Shown one piece after another: positions 55,392-63,472 of a stretch of DNA of 64,000 nucleotides (the first letter of the stretch is position 1; every line of letters begins with the position of its first letter). The DNA lies in assembly GCF_052064335.1 (NCBI RefSeq), contig NZ_JBQHVU010000005.1, positions 1 to 64,000 on the forward strand, given 5' to 3'. This DNA is from Weimeria sp002480925 (lineage in GTDB: Bacteria > Bacillota > Clostridia > Lachnospirales > Lachnospiraceae). The position numbers and the translations under genes were made by a program. The notes under the pieces are model-generated. The model saw only the letters and a list, made by a program, of their open reading frames with translations, did not search any database and was not told where the DNA came from.

Positions 55392-56351
55392 ATGATTACT
55401 ATAGATTTGATAACAGGCTTTTTAGGCTCAGGAAAGACTACATTTCTCAAGAAGTATGTCAGATACCTGCTTTCACAGAAAGAAAATGTATGTGTGCTCG
55501 AGAATGACTATGGAGCCGTAAATGTAGATATGATGCTTCTCTCGGACCTCTATGACGAGGGATGCGATGTGGAAATGGTCGCCGGTGGCTGCGACAGCGA
55601 CTGTCACAGAAGGAGATTCAAAAGCAAGCTGATAGAGATGGGTATGCTCGGCTATACGAGAGTTGTGGTAGAGCCGTCCGGTGTATTCGATGTGGATGAA
55701 TTCTATGACAGTCTTCAGGAGGAACCGCTGAACCGATGGTACAGGGCAGGATCGCAGATTACAATTGCAGATGCAGGACTTGCTCTGCCTCTTTCTGATA
55801 CCTCCAGATATGTATTCGCCTCCGAGGCTGCAAATGCCGGCAGGATAGTGATAAGTAAGGTCCAGCAGAATCCTGCCGATTCCAGTGACAGGATAATTGC
55901 TTATTTAAATGAATCCCTTGCCGCGATAAGCTGTGACAGAAGGATTACAAGGGATGATGTGATCTCAAAGGACTGGAGTGAGCTTTCTGATAAGGATATG
56001 CAGCTTATTGAAAATGCGGGCTATAGGGATTATTCATTTGAGAAGCAGCAGGTCCTCGATGAGCACAGATATGAGTCTCTTTATTTCATGGAAAAGGGAT
56101 TTTCGGCTGATGATCTGAAGGAGAAGGCAAGGACAGCTATAGATGATCCCGCATGCGGAGGAATAATCAGAATAAAGGGCTTCTGCGGGGATCGAGGCAG
56201 GGGCTTTACTGAAATAAACGTCACTAAGGATGATCTTACTGTAAGACCGGTAAAGGATGGACAGGACATAGTCATAGTGATAGGGGAGGGACTCAGAAAG
56301 GAGAGGCTTGCACAGATATTCGGCGAGCCGGCGGAAATCCATGCAGACTGA
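55392..56351 (+). CDS. CobW/GTPase-type metal-binding G protein
   Basis: 319 aa. The N-terminal P-loop is GFLGSGKTTFLKKY, switch-like VLENDYGAVNVD and VVEPSGVFDVDEF follow, and the guanine-binding region is IVISK. The usual CobW metal motif CxCC is replaced here by GGCDSDCHRRR (C-x3-C). The C-terminal part matches a CobW C-domain only loosely. The start ATG 55392 has no ribosome binding site, and TATTAT at 55380-55385 lies 7 nt upstream, so the mRNA could be leaderless. It overlaps the radical SAM gene by 11 bp, suggesting a chaperone or metallation partnership. Confidence 0.8.
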   Translation: MITIDLITGFLGSGKTTFLKKYVRYLLSQKENVCVLENDYGAVNVDMMLLSDLYDEGCDVEMVAGGCDSDCHRRRFKSKLIEMGMLGYTRVVVEPSGVFDVDEFYDSLQEEPLNRWYRAGSQITIADAGLALPLSDTSRYVFASEAANAGRIVISKVQQNPADSSDRIIAYLNESLAAISCDRRITRDDVISKDWSELSDKDMQLIENAGYRDYSFEKQQVLDEHRYESLYFMEKGFSADDLKEKARTAIDDPACGGIIRIKGFCGDRGRGFTEINVTKDDLTVRPVKDGQDIVIVIGEGLRKERLAQIFGEPAEIHAD

Positions 56352-57243
56352 CAGACACGGGCTCCTTCGCGTTGCCAGGGCAGCTCTCCATTTCTGGGAG
56401 GAGCCATGTATTTCCGGGACAAGTGGTTCTGGCGCGGTCTTTTTCTGTGGATGCGGACTTCAGTGCGTTTTCTGTCAGAACTACAGGATAAGCCGTGGAG
56501 GCGCCGGGAAGAATATCACTACAGACAGGCTTTCGGATATTTTTCTCGAGCTTGCTGAAAAGGGAGCTGATAATATCAATCTGGTGACAGCCGGACATTT
56601 CATCCCGCAGGTGACAGATGCTCTTATCAGGGCAAAGGACAGGGGACTTTCTATTCCAGTGGTCTACAATACCTCATCATATGAGAGGGTGGAGGACATA
56701 AGACGGCTTGACGGACTTGTCGATGTATATCTTCCGGATTTCAAGTTCATGGATAATGAACTGTCGCAGAAATACACAAGGGTAAGTGACTATCCGGAAA
56801 CTGCTAAGGAAGCTATCCGGGAGATGGTGCGTCAGACCGGGGAGGCGGTTTTCTATATAAAAGGGGAAAAAGGCAGACTTGACGCAGAGGAGTATAATGA
56901 ATCAGGAGAGGCTCTGATGAGTCATGGCAAGGAGGTGCTGATGCAGCGTGGTACCATAGTAAGGCATCTTCTGCTGCCGGGATCTGCAGATGATTCGAAG
57001 AGGATAATCAGATATCTGCACGACACCTATGGTGATACTATATTCCTTAGCATCATGAATCAGTATACACCTATGCCTCAGACTGCTTCTGATCCGCTGC
57101 TTGGCAGAAGGGTAAGGGACAGCGAGTATGATGAGGTTATTGATTTTGCTATAAGCGAGGGAGTATGCAATGCCTTCATTCAGGAGGGCGATGTCGCAAA
57201 GGAAAGCTTCATACCTGATTTCGATACGAATCAGGGAGTTTAG
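56341..57243 (+). CDS. radical SAM protein, PflA-like
   Basis: 300 aa. The 4Fe-4S/SAM motif is CGLQCVFCQNY (Cx3Cx2C), preceded by GSGAVFFCGC. Further features are NLVTAGHFIPQV, VVYNTSSYE, VYLPDFKFMD and RHLLLPG, as in uncharacterised PflA-related proteins of anaerobes. It generates a 5'-deoxyadenosyl radical for an unknown substrate. The start ATG 56341 lies inside the end of the CobW-like gene. There is no glycyl-radical enzyme nearby to suggest a target. Confidence 0.85.
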   Translation: MQTDRHGLLRVARAALHFWEEPCISGTSGSGAVFFCGCGLQCVFCQNYRISRGGAGKNITTDRLSDIFLELAEKGADNINLVTAGHFIPQVTDALIRAKDRGLSIPVVYNTSSYERVEDIRRLDGLVDVYLPDFKFMDNELSQKYTRVSDYPETAKEAIREMVRQTGEAVFYIKGEKGRLDAEEYNESGEALMSHGKEVLMQRGTIVRHLLLPGSADDSKRIIRYLHDTYGDTIFLSIMNQYTPMPQTASDPLLGRRVRDSEYDEVIDFAISEGVCNAFIQEGDVAKESFIPDFDTNQGV

Positions 57244-57258
57244 ATTCAGGAGGAAAAG

Positions 57259-58827
57259 ATGGCTTGTACAACACTTCTTGTAGGGAAAAACGCATCCTGG
57301 AACGGATCGACTATGATAGCAAGGAACGATGATTCCGGTTCAGGAAAATTTACAGCAAAGAAATTCACAGTAGTAGAGCCCGAGGACCAGCCAAGGGAAT
57401 ATGAATCTGTGATCTCGCATCTGCATATCACTCTGCCGGATGATCCGGTCAGATATACGGCTATGCCTAATGCGCTTAAAGGAGAGGGAATCTGGGCTGC
57501 CTGCGGGATCAACCAGTATGGAGTTGCAATGACAGCTACGGAGACCATCACCTCCAATCCGAGAGTGCTGGGAGCAGATCCTCTTGTGGAATATCAGAAG
57601 AAATGGGAGTCCGATAACCTCTACTTCGGTACCGATTCTGTAGTCGAGGAGGAGGGAGAGGATCAGGAGAAGGCTGGTGGAATAGGTGAGGAGGATCTCG
57701 TTGTCATTACTCTCCCTTATATACATTCTGCCCGTGAGGGTGTCAGGAGACTAGGAGAGCTGCATCAGACCTATGGTACCTATGAGGAAAACGGAATAGC
57801 TATTTCTGATAAGGATGAGATCTGGTGGTTTGAATCAGTGGGAGGACATCACTGGATAGCAAGGAGGGTCGATGATGACGGAGTTGTCGTGATGCCTAAT
57901 CAGCTGGGTATCGACAGCCTTGATATCGATGATGCACTTGGAGAGCAGGTAAGCAATATGTGTTCACAGGATCTGCTTTCATTTATAGATAAGAATCATC
58001 TGGATCTTGAGAACCATTATGATGACGATGAATTCGACAGCGACATGGAAGATGACGAGAGCAGCGATCACTATGTGATAAATCCGCGTATAGTATTCGG
58101 AAGCCATGACGATGCAGACCATGTCTATAATACTCCAAGAGCCTGGTATATGCTGCGTTATCTGGAGGGTAAGGATATGTACGAGGGTGACGAGGCTATC
58201 TACGGACCTGAGGATGATGACCTTCCCTGGCAGGTATTTCCGTCAGTAAGGCTTGCTCCTGAGGATGTGAAGTATCTGCTTTCGTCCCACTATCAGGGCA
58301 CAAGATACGATCCTTATCTCAGCTATGGCGACAAGTCCTCTGCCGGAGCCTATCGTTCTATCGGTATCAACAGGAATGATTTCCTGGGCTTTGCGGAGCT
58401 GCGTAGCGGCGCTGAACCGATCGAATGGGTAGCATTCGGAAGCAACGCATTCAACGCTATGGCCCCGTTCTATACGAATGTCTCAAGGATACCTGACTAT
58501 CTGTCGAATACCACCGGAAGAGTGTCAACTGACAATTTTTACTGGACCTCAAGACTTATAGCTGCTCTTTCTGATGCTTCCTATGGAAAATGCCAGAATG
58601 TGATCGAGATCTATAATGAGAAGGTCATGTCAAAGGCGCATGCTATAATAAACAGATTCGATGAGAGACTTGCAGAGACCCGTGATACAGACAGGCAGGC
58701 CATATGCGAGGAGGCAAACGACCAGATAGCTGATATGCTTAAGGACGAGGCAGACAAGGCTCTTGCCAAGGTTCTTTTCTTCAGGAGCAATGACATGAAA
58801 AACCAGTATGCCAGATCGGATCACTGA
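57259..58827 (+). CDS. C69 family dipeptidase (PepD-like)
   Basis: 522 aa N-terminal nucleophile hydrolase. The nucleophile is Cys3 (MACTTLLVGK), exposed after removal of the first residues. Other family motifs are TMIARNDDSG, GVAMTATETI and EIWWFESVGGHHWIARRV. There is no signal peptide, so it is cytosolic. A very acidic loop (DDDEFDSDMEDDESSD, around 255-270) is unusual in its charge. It cleaves dipeptides of broad sequence. AGGAGGA precedes the ATG. It lies 15 bp after the radical SAM gene, and converges on the metal permease gene across a heptamer array. Confidence 0.92.
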   Translation: MACTTLLVGKNASWNGSTMIARNDDSGSGKFTAKKFTVVEPEDQPREYESVISHLHITLPDDPVRYTAMPNALKGEGIWAACGINQYGVAMTATETITSNPRVLGADPLVEYQKKWESDNLYFGTDSVVEEEGEDQEKAGGIGEEDLVVITLPYIHSAREGVRRLGELHQTYGTYEENGIAISDKDEIWWFESVGGHHWIARRVDDDGVVVMPNQLGIDSLDIDDALGEQVSNMCSQDLLSFIDKNHLDLENHYDDDEFDSDMEDDESSDHYVINPRIVFGSHDDADHVYNTPRAWYMLRYLEGKDMYEGDEAIYGPEDDDLPWQVFPSVRLAPEDVKYLLSSHYQGTRYDPYLSYGDKSSAGAYRSIGINRNDFLGFAELRSGAEPIEWVAFGSNAFNAMAPFYTNVSRIPDYLSNTTGRVSTDNFYWTSRLIAALSDASYGKCQNVIEIYNEKVMSKAHAIINRFDERLAETRDTDRQAICEEANDQIADMLKDEADKALAKVLFFRSNDMKNQYARSDH

Positions 58828-58860
58828 GGCCGGCTTCTTTAACTGCACGGTGAGTTTGGA

Positions 58861-58960
58861 GGTGCGAGGTGTGAGGTGTGAGGTGCGAGGTGCGAGGTGT
58901 GAGGTGCGAGGTGTGAGGTGTGAGGTGAGAGGTGTGAGGTGTGAGGTGAGAGGTGTGAGG
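58861..58960. repeat. 14 tandem heptamers (GGTGNGA minisatellite)
   Basis: Fourteen head-to-tail copies of GGTG[C/T/A]GA, varying only at the fifth base, lie between the convergent C69 and metal-permease genes. Two further copies occur at about 16622-16636, next to the palindromic array. The number of copies is likely to be variable. Confidence 0.9.
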
Positions 58961-58995
58961 AACGCTAAGTGACTTACCATGGCAACAGCAGATGA

Positions 58996-59874
58996 TCATA
59001 CGCTTATCTTTGAAAGCTCGATCAATATACCCCAGAAAACACCGACCAGATATAGGAGCAGAGTGATGCGTATATTCTCCTTGGGATGATGGTGGTTAGT
59101 GCGGAAAAGAACCAGAAGACCTACACCGGCTCCAACAAGGAGGCCTGCTATCATTGCTCCAAATGACATCATACCAGACAAATATAGCTGGGTTAATACC
59201 ACAGAGGCACCGCAGTTAGGGATCAGACCAATAAGTGCAGCCAGAAAAACGCTTAGTACAGGAATGGCATTTAAAAATCCGGCTATGCGTTTAGCGCCAA
59301 GGGCATCCACGAGGATAGTCAGAATAAAGGCGATCACGAAGATGAAGATCACTATATGGAGAGTATGGGTAAGTGCGGCTCTTATGATCCCGCCCTTTTC
59401 TGAGTCCTTATAATCGGCATGCTCTTCTGTACAGAGGTCGTGGATATTCTTTTTGGGATCATTTCTGAATCTGGTGTGACGGATTACAGCATCAATCGAC
59501 AGGCCGGAGATTATTCCAATAACAGCCTTGATAAGAAGGATAAGAAGAATCCTTTTCAAAGCGACCTGCTCGGAGATGAATATAGGAAGCATCTCGTCTG
59601 AGGTCGACAGGAATACAGCAAGCATTGTGCCGACAGAGATAAGGCCTCCTGAATAGAGACTTGCGGCACTGGCCGAAAATCCGCACTGGGGAACTATGCC
59701 GAAGAGACCGCCGAACAGGGGACCGGCCTTACCCATATCGGCAAGGATCCTGCTGGTCTTTTGGCCGGCATGGTGCTCCAGAGCTTCCATAAGCAGATAT
59801 GTAACAAATAGAAATGGTATAAGCTTTGCTGTGTCTATAAGCGAATCAATTAAAGCGTCAAAGATCATTGACAT
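58996..59874 (-). CDS. ArsP_2-type heavy-metal permease
   Basis: 292 aa, about ten transmembrane helices in two similar halves. Each half carries the same motif: GIVPQCGFSASAASLYSGG-LISVGT near residue 70-95 and GLIPNCGASVVLTQLYLSG-MMSFGA near 215-240. The central loop is His/Asp-rich (HDLCTEEHADYKDSEKG). The family (DUF2899, also annotated as putative manganese or arsenic exporter) has no proven substrate. ATG 59874 has AAGGAAGGAG upstream and overlaps the end of the Fur-family gene by 10 bp, so the two form an operon. Confidence 0.8.
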   Translation of the reverse strand: MSMIFDALIDSLIDTAKLIPFLFVTYLLMEALEHHAGQKTSRILADMGKAGPLFGGLFGIVPQCGFSASAASLYSGGLISVGTMLAVFLSTSDEMLPIFISEQVALKRILLILLIKAVIGIISGLSIDAVIRHTRFRNDPKKNIHDLCTEEHADYKDSEKGGIIRAALTHTLHIVIFIFVIAFILTILVDALGAKRIAGFLNAIPVLSVFLAALIGLIPNCGASVVLTQLYLSGMMSFGAMIAGLLVGAGVGLLVLFRTNHHHPKENIRITLLLYLVGVFWGILIELSKISV

Positions 59875-60317
59875 GTATTTTCTCCTTCCTTTTTCCTGCA
59901 CTCATCACAGAGGCCGACAAGAACTGAATATCCGCAGTCAAGTAAAAAACCGTGATCCTTTTGCAGGTGGGACTGTATGTTTTTCATGAAAGCACAGTCC
60001 AGATGTATCACCCTTCCGCAGCTTTTGCAGTAGAGGTGGAGATGGTGGGGACAGTCATGGCCGGCAGACAGATACTGATAGTATTTCTCACCCTTGTCAC
60101 AAAGCCTGTGCCCTCTGATCGTACCTGCCTCCTCAAGGCGGTCGAGATTCCTGTAGACCGTAGCCTGATTAATCGTAAGACCGTCAGAGCGCATCCTCTC
60201 CAGAATGTCTGATGCGCAGATCATCTCATCCTCATGCTTACTGAAAAAATCCCTGATCCAGCTCTTATACTGTGATCTGTAGTCCTTCACTGTTTTCTTC
60301 CTTTCCTTGAGTGACAT
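59865..60317 (-). CDS. Fur family metalloregulator
   Basis: 150 aa. The N-terminal winged helix has GLTINQATVYRNLDRLEEAG. Metal sites are in HDCPHHLHLYCKSCGRVIHLDC (His and Cys), and the structural zinc Cys4 is completed by LCDECRKK. Cys/His-rich make-up fits Zur-like members, but Fur or PerR cannot be excluded. The start is the Met at 60317; the first of two palindromic operators abuts it. It is operonic with the metal permease, so it probably controls its own metal export or uptake. Confidence 0.88.
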   Translation of the reverse strand: MSLKERKKTVKDYRSQYKSWIRDFFSKHEDEMICASDILERMRSDGLTINQATVYRNLDRLEEAGTIRGHRLCDKGEKYYQYLSAGHDCPHHLHLYCKSCGRVIHLDCAFMKNIQSHLQKDHGFLLDCGYSVLVGLCDECRKKEGENTCQ

Positions 60318-60370
60318 TTGCAAACGATTCGCAGCAATCCTTATTATACACATTTGCGAATGATTTGCAA
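60318..60370. promoter_or_regulatory. two Fur-family operators around the fur-permease promoter
   Basis: TTGCAAAC-G-ATTCGCAG (60318-60334) and TTGCGAAT-G-ATTTGCAA (60354-60370) are 8-1-8 inverted repeats of the same motif, 36 bp apart. Between them on the minus strand lies TATAAT (60348-60343), and TTGCAA in the second operator (60370-60365) serves as -35 with a 16-bp spacer. Binding would block both promoter and start. Confidence 0.75.
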
Positions 60371-60379
60371 GAAGCAAAT

Positions 60380-60411
60380 AAAAAAATCCCGCCCGGGTTT
60401 TCCGGGCGGGA
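60380..60411 (-). terminator. terminator after the ECF transporter gene
   Basis: Read on the minus strand, TCCCGCCCGG pairs with CCGGGCGGGA, followed by seven T residues. Confidence 0.9.
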
Positions 60412-60425
60412 CTAATAACATCTAT

Positions 60426-61028
60426 TTAGTGGAACTGCCTGTTTACAAGAGGAGAAAGCAGCGGGTAGAGGACAGCAGCGATTATTACCCCGAATACTGC
60501 CTGAAGCAGATTTGCCGGAATGCCGGCAGCACTTGCGGCAAGAGCTGCGTTAAGTGATGATGGATCAAGCCCTCCCTGAGATGTGAATGCTGTAAGGAAG
60601 GTCTCGAAGACGAAGTAGCCTATTATCATGAAGGCCTCGGCGACGACTCCGCCGGCGATCACAGGGATCACATTCCTTCTGTTCTGGGTAAATCTCTGGA
60701 TCAGGCCAACGAGACCGGAGGCGATGGCAGCTACCAGAGCCTTAATCACGAATGTCGCAGGGACGTAGGTGATGTATCCGCCGATCAGATCAGAGAGCAT
60801 GGAGCCGAAGCCTGCTGCAAGAGAGCCCCAGAAAGGTCCTAAAAAGATGCCGGACAGGAGTACAAATCCGTCTCCAGGATGTATATAGCCTTTTGTGATA
60901 GTAGGAACCTTGATCAGATAAGTTCCAAGGAAGGTAAGCGCGGCAAAAAGCGCAGCTGTGACAGCGACTCTAAGCCTTGAAGCTGATACTGATTCCTGAT
61001 TTTTGTTTATCGATTCATGTGTAACCAT
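60426..61028 (-). CDS. ECF transporter S component, probable vitamin B6 uptake (PdxU-like)
   Basis: 200 aa with about five or six transmembrane helices. The GYIHPGDGFVLLSGIFLGPFWG-type N-terminal half (IHPGDGFVLLSG visible at 50-62) and ASGLVGLI, AAGIPANLLQ segments match ECF S components of the ECF_trnsprt family. Such proteins bind one vitamin and use a shared energising module encoded elsewhere. Vitamin B6 is inferred because the gene is divergent from a MocR/PdxR-type regulator and shares a tandem operator with pdxST. GGAGG precedes the ATG. Promoter TTTCCA-17-TATAAT (61096-61068). Confidence 0.7.
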   Translation of the reverse strand: MVTHESINKNQESVSASRLRVAVTAALFAALTFLGTYLIKVPTITKGYIHPGDGFVLLSGIFLGPFWGSLAAGFGSMLSDLIGGYITYVPATFVIKALVAAIASGLVGLIQRFTQNRRNVIPVIAGGVVAEAFMIIGYFVFETFLTAFTSQGGLDPSSLNAALAASAAGIPANLLQAVFGVIIAAVLYPLLSPLVNRQFH

Positions 61029-61094
61029 TCTGATACCTCCATTTCAGGTCCAATAGATTTTCCTTGAATTATACTCAGATTATGATACCATGGA

Positions 61095-61128
61095 AATATC
61101 CAGTTTTTAAATATTTGATATGACCAGT
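61095..61128. promoter_or_regulatory. tandem PdxR-type operator between the ECF gene and the MocR gene
   Basis: On the minus strand ACTGGTCATA (61128-61119) and ACTGGATATT (61104-61095) repeat with the same 24-bp period as upstream of pdxS, and the flanking bases agree over about 40 bp. It lies directly upstream of and overlapping the -35 of the ECF promoter, a typical activator position. Confidence 0.75.
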
Positions 61129-61147
61129 TGGAGGCAGATGGATCTTT

Positions 61148-62218
61148 ATGAGGAATAATGAACCAGCATATTTAAGGATATATTACAGACTTCGTGATGC
61201 AATAGTAAGGAAGGCATTCAGATATGGCCAGAGACTTCCATCAAAGCGGGCTCTTGCTGAGCAGACCGGCCTTTCAGTGATAACTATAAGTCACGCGCTT
61301 GAGCTCCTTGTCGATGAGGGATATGCAGTTGCAAGAGAAAGAAGTGGATATTATGTAAGCTATAATGACGCGGACCCCTTCCTTTCCCAGGAGGAAAGGC
61401 CAGAGCCTGTAAGAAGCGGGGAAGTAAGAGAGGAGTTTGTCATGCCGCCCGTCCCGGAATTCTCCTTTAATTCCTATGCAAGGGCGGTAAGGAAGGTCTT
61501 AAATGATGAGGGAGAGAGGCTTTTTGTGAAGTCAGAGAATCAGGGAAGGACTAATCTGCGTCAGGCCATTGCAGCATACCTGTCGAGAAACAGGGGGATC
61601 AATGTGAGTGCAGATCAGATTCTGGTAGGAAGCGGAGCTGAATACCTTTACGGTATGGCTGTTTCCATGCTTGGAAGGGATATGATATATGCCGTCGAGG
61701 ATCCGTCCTATCAGATGATAGAAAAGGTCTACAGGCAGAACGGGGTAGCCGTGGAGAAGCTTCGGATGGGAGATAACGGTATAGAAAGCCGTGAGCTTAA
61801 AAGAGCTGAGGCAGGTGTCTTACATGTGACACCATTCCATTCCTATCCCTCAGGAGCAACTGCCGATGCCAGCAAGAGGACGGAGTATGTGAACTGGGCA
61901 AAGGCAAGGGAAGGCTATATAATCGAGGATGACTATGATTCGGAATTTTCAGTAAAGAGTAGGAGGGAGGATACGCTTTTTTCCATGGAACCAGAGGAGC
62001 ATATCATTTATATCAACACCTTCAGCAGGACCATCTCTCATGCAACAAGAATAGGCTACATGGTTCTTCCTGAGAAAAAGGCGGCAGCGATGCTTGAAAG
62101 GATAGGGTCATATTCCTGCTCTGTACCGGTGCTCGACCAGGAGGTGCTAAGAGAGCTTCTCGATTCAGGAGAGTTCGAGAGGCATATAAACAGGGTCAGG
62201 AGAATACTAAAGAAATGA
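61148..62218 (+). CDS. MocR/PdxR-type regulator, C-terminally truncated
   Basis: 356 aa. A GntR winged helix (residues 1-70, PSKRALAEQTGLSVITISHA) is fused to an aminotransferase-like fold (about 90-356). Family landmarks are GAEYLYGMA, VEDPSYQ, VTPFHSYPSGA and EDDYDSEF. Two features are odd. The Lys that normally forms the aldimine with PLP (TFSK) is Arg (NTFSRTISHATRIGY, codon AGG). The protein stops at about residue 356 (RRILKK), roughly 100 residues short of typical MocR proteins, without a rescuable frame. DNA binding should be intact; PLP sensing may be altered or lost. Confidence 0.85.
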   Translation: MRNNEPAYLRIYYRLRDAIVRKAFRYGQRLPSKRALAEQTGLSVITISHALELLVDEGYAVARERSGYYVSYNDADPFLSQEERPEPVRSGEVREEFVMPPVPEFSFNSYARAVRKVLNDEGERLFVKSENQGRTNLRQAIAAYLSRNRGINVSADQILVGSGAEYLYGMAVSMLGRDMIYAVEDPSYQMIEKVYRQNGVAVEKLRMGDNGIESRELKRAEAGVLHVTPFHSYPSGATADASKRTEYVNWAKAREGYIIEDDYDSEFSVKSRREDTLFSMEPEEHIIYINTFSRTISHATRIGYMVLPEKKAAAMLERIGSYSCSVPVLDQEVLRELLDSGEFERHINRVRRILKK

Positions 62219-62231
62219 AAAGCGTTTTTTG

Positions 62232-62260
62232 TTGAGTTCCACTGGTATCTAATGTATAAT
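62232..62260 (+). promoter_or_regulatory. promoter of the XpaC-like/TelA-like unit
   Basis: TTGAGT (62232-62237), a 17-bp spacer and TATAAT (62255-62260). An ACTGGTATC half-site resembling the PdxR motif lies in the spacer (62241-62249), perhaps by chance. Confidence 0.7.
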
Positions 62261-62282
62261 ATGCTCATTGGAGGAAACGGTA

Positions 62283-63455
62283 ATGGGTTTTAATGAGGAT
62301 TTCGGACGGACCTGTGATCAGATAATAGACAGGGTAACAGACGCAGTAAAGAATGGAAACTATTCCAATCTTAGCTCAGATATCACAGATACTGTAAAGC
62401 GCAATATGAGCTCTTCCGCCTACAGGCCATACAGACAGCCGCAGACGGCTAATCCTTATATAAGGAATAATACTATGCAGCAGGTGAACGAGTCAAAGCT
62501 GCATTCGACCCCTTTCATGACAAGACCTGCTGACACATCAGCGCTTTCCGCGACTGCGGGACTTCTTCTTGGCTTTACAGTTGTGAATTTCATTGTCGTT
62601 GCTGTCTTTATCATCCTGGCGCTGGTTTCCGGTATGGTTCCCTTTCTTGGAGGAGGGCTTAGGATCCTCTTTATAGTGGCAGCCTGTGTGTTCGGAGGCC
62701 TCGGCGGAGTTTTTATCCATTTCCTGAGAAAGACTAACAGACAGAAGCAGGCCAGACTGATATTTAACCGATACAGACAGATACTCGGCAACAGCGAATA
62801 TGCCTCGATCGATGATATTTCTGCAAGGGCGGGAGAACCCCATGAGAAGGTCATAGAGGATCTTAAGACCATGATGGGAGCAGACCTGCTTCCGGGGGCC
62901 TCGGTTGATCCTGAGGAGACGACGCTTATTCTGTCGCAGTATGCCAGAGGACAGTACAAGGCTCTTTTATTTAACCAGTCACAGAAGGCTGAGGCAGAGA
63001 AGGGTCTTCCGGAGGAGGCTGTAGAGCTTTTAAGACAGGGCGATCAGTATATAGCCAGAATCCACAGGGCAAATGATCTGATTCCTGAGGAGGGTATGTC
63101 AGAAAAACTTGACGATCTTGAGGACATAATGAAAAAGATCTTTGCGGAGGTTCGCAGAAGCCCTGAGAAGAGAGATGATCTGCGCAGGCTGATGGATTAT
63201 TATCTGCCGACTACAATGAAGCTTGTGGATGCATATTCCCAGATGGAGACCAGGCCGCAGACCGATAATATCTCCTCGACAAAGCAGGAGATAGAGAATT
63301 CTCTCGATGTGATAAATGAGGCATGTCGCAAGCTGTTTGATACTATGTTTGAGGAGGAAAGCTGGGATATCAGTTCAGATATAAATGTGATGAAGACAAT
63401 GATGAAGCAGGACGGCCTTGTAGATGACGGGGCATTTGATACTGATAACAAGTAA
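62283..63455 (+). CDS. XpaC-like (5-bromo-4-chloroindolyl phosphate hydrolysis family) membrane protein
   Basis: 390 aa. The N-terminal FNEDFGRTCDQIIDRVTDAVKNG is followed by a polar linker, two transmembrane helices (about 85-140, GLLLGFTVVNFIVVAVFIIL and ILFIVAACVFGGLGGVFIHF) and a cytoplasmic helical domain. That domain includes IDDISARAGEPHEKVIEDL, a DUF-like winged helix, and a coiled C-terminal end (MDYYLPTTMKLVDAYSQM). The family pairs genetically with TelA-type toxic anion resistance proteins, as here. GGAGG precedes ATG 62283; the TTG at 62268 is within the ribosome binding site region. Confidence 0.88.
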   Translation: MGFNEDFGRTCDQIIDRVTDAVKNGNYSNLSSDITDTVKRNMSSSAYRPYRQPQTANPYIRNNTMQQVNESKLHSTPFMTRPADTSALSATAGLLLGFTVVNFIVVAVFIILALVSGMVPFLGGGLRILFIVAACVFGGLGGVFIHFLRKTNRQKQARLIFNRYRQILGNSEYASIDDISARAGEPHEKVIEDLKTMMGADLLPGASVDPEETTLILSQYARGQYKALLFNQSQKAEAEKGLPEEAVELLRQGDQYIARIHRANDLIPEEGMSEKLDDLEDIMKKIFAEVRRSPEKRDDLRRLMDYYLPTTMKLVDAYSQMETRPQTDNISSTKQEIENSLDVINEACRKLFDTMFEEESWDISSDINVMKTMMKQDGLVDDGAFDTDNK

Positions 63456-63472
63456 CAGAAAGGAAAAGGGCA

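Noticed and set aside
58861..58960. CRISPR or coding repeat
   Set aside because: The unit is only seven bases without spacers, and open frames through it are low-complexity shadows between two convergent genes.
62241..62249. PdxR half-site in the XpaC promoter
   Set aside because: Only one half-site without the 24-bp partner is present, so it is not counted as an operator.
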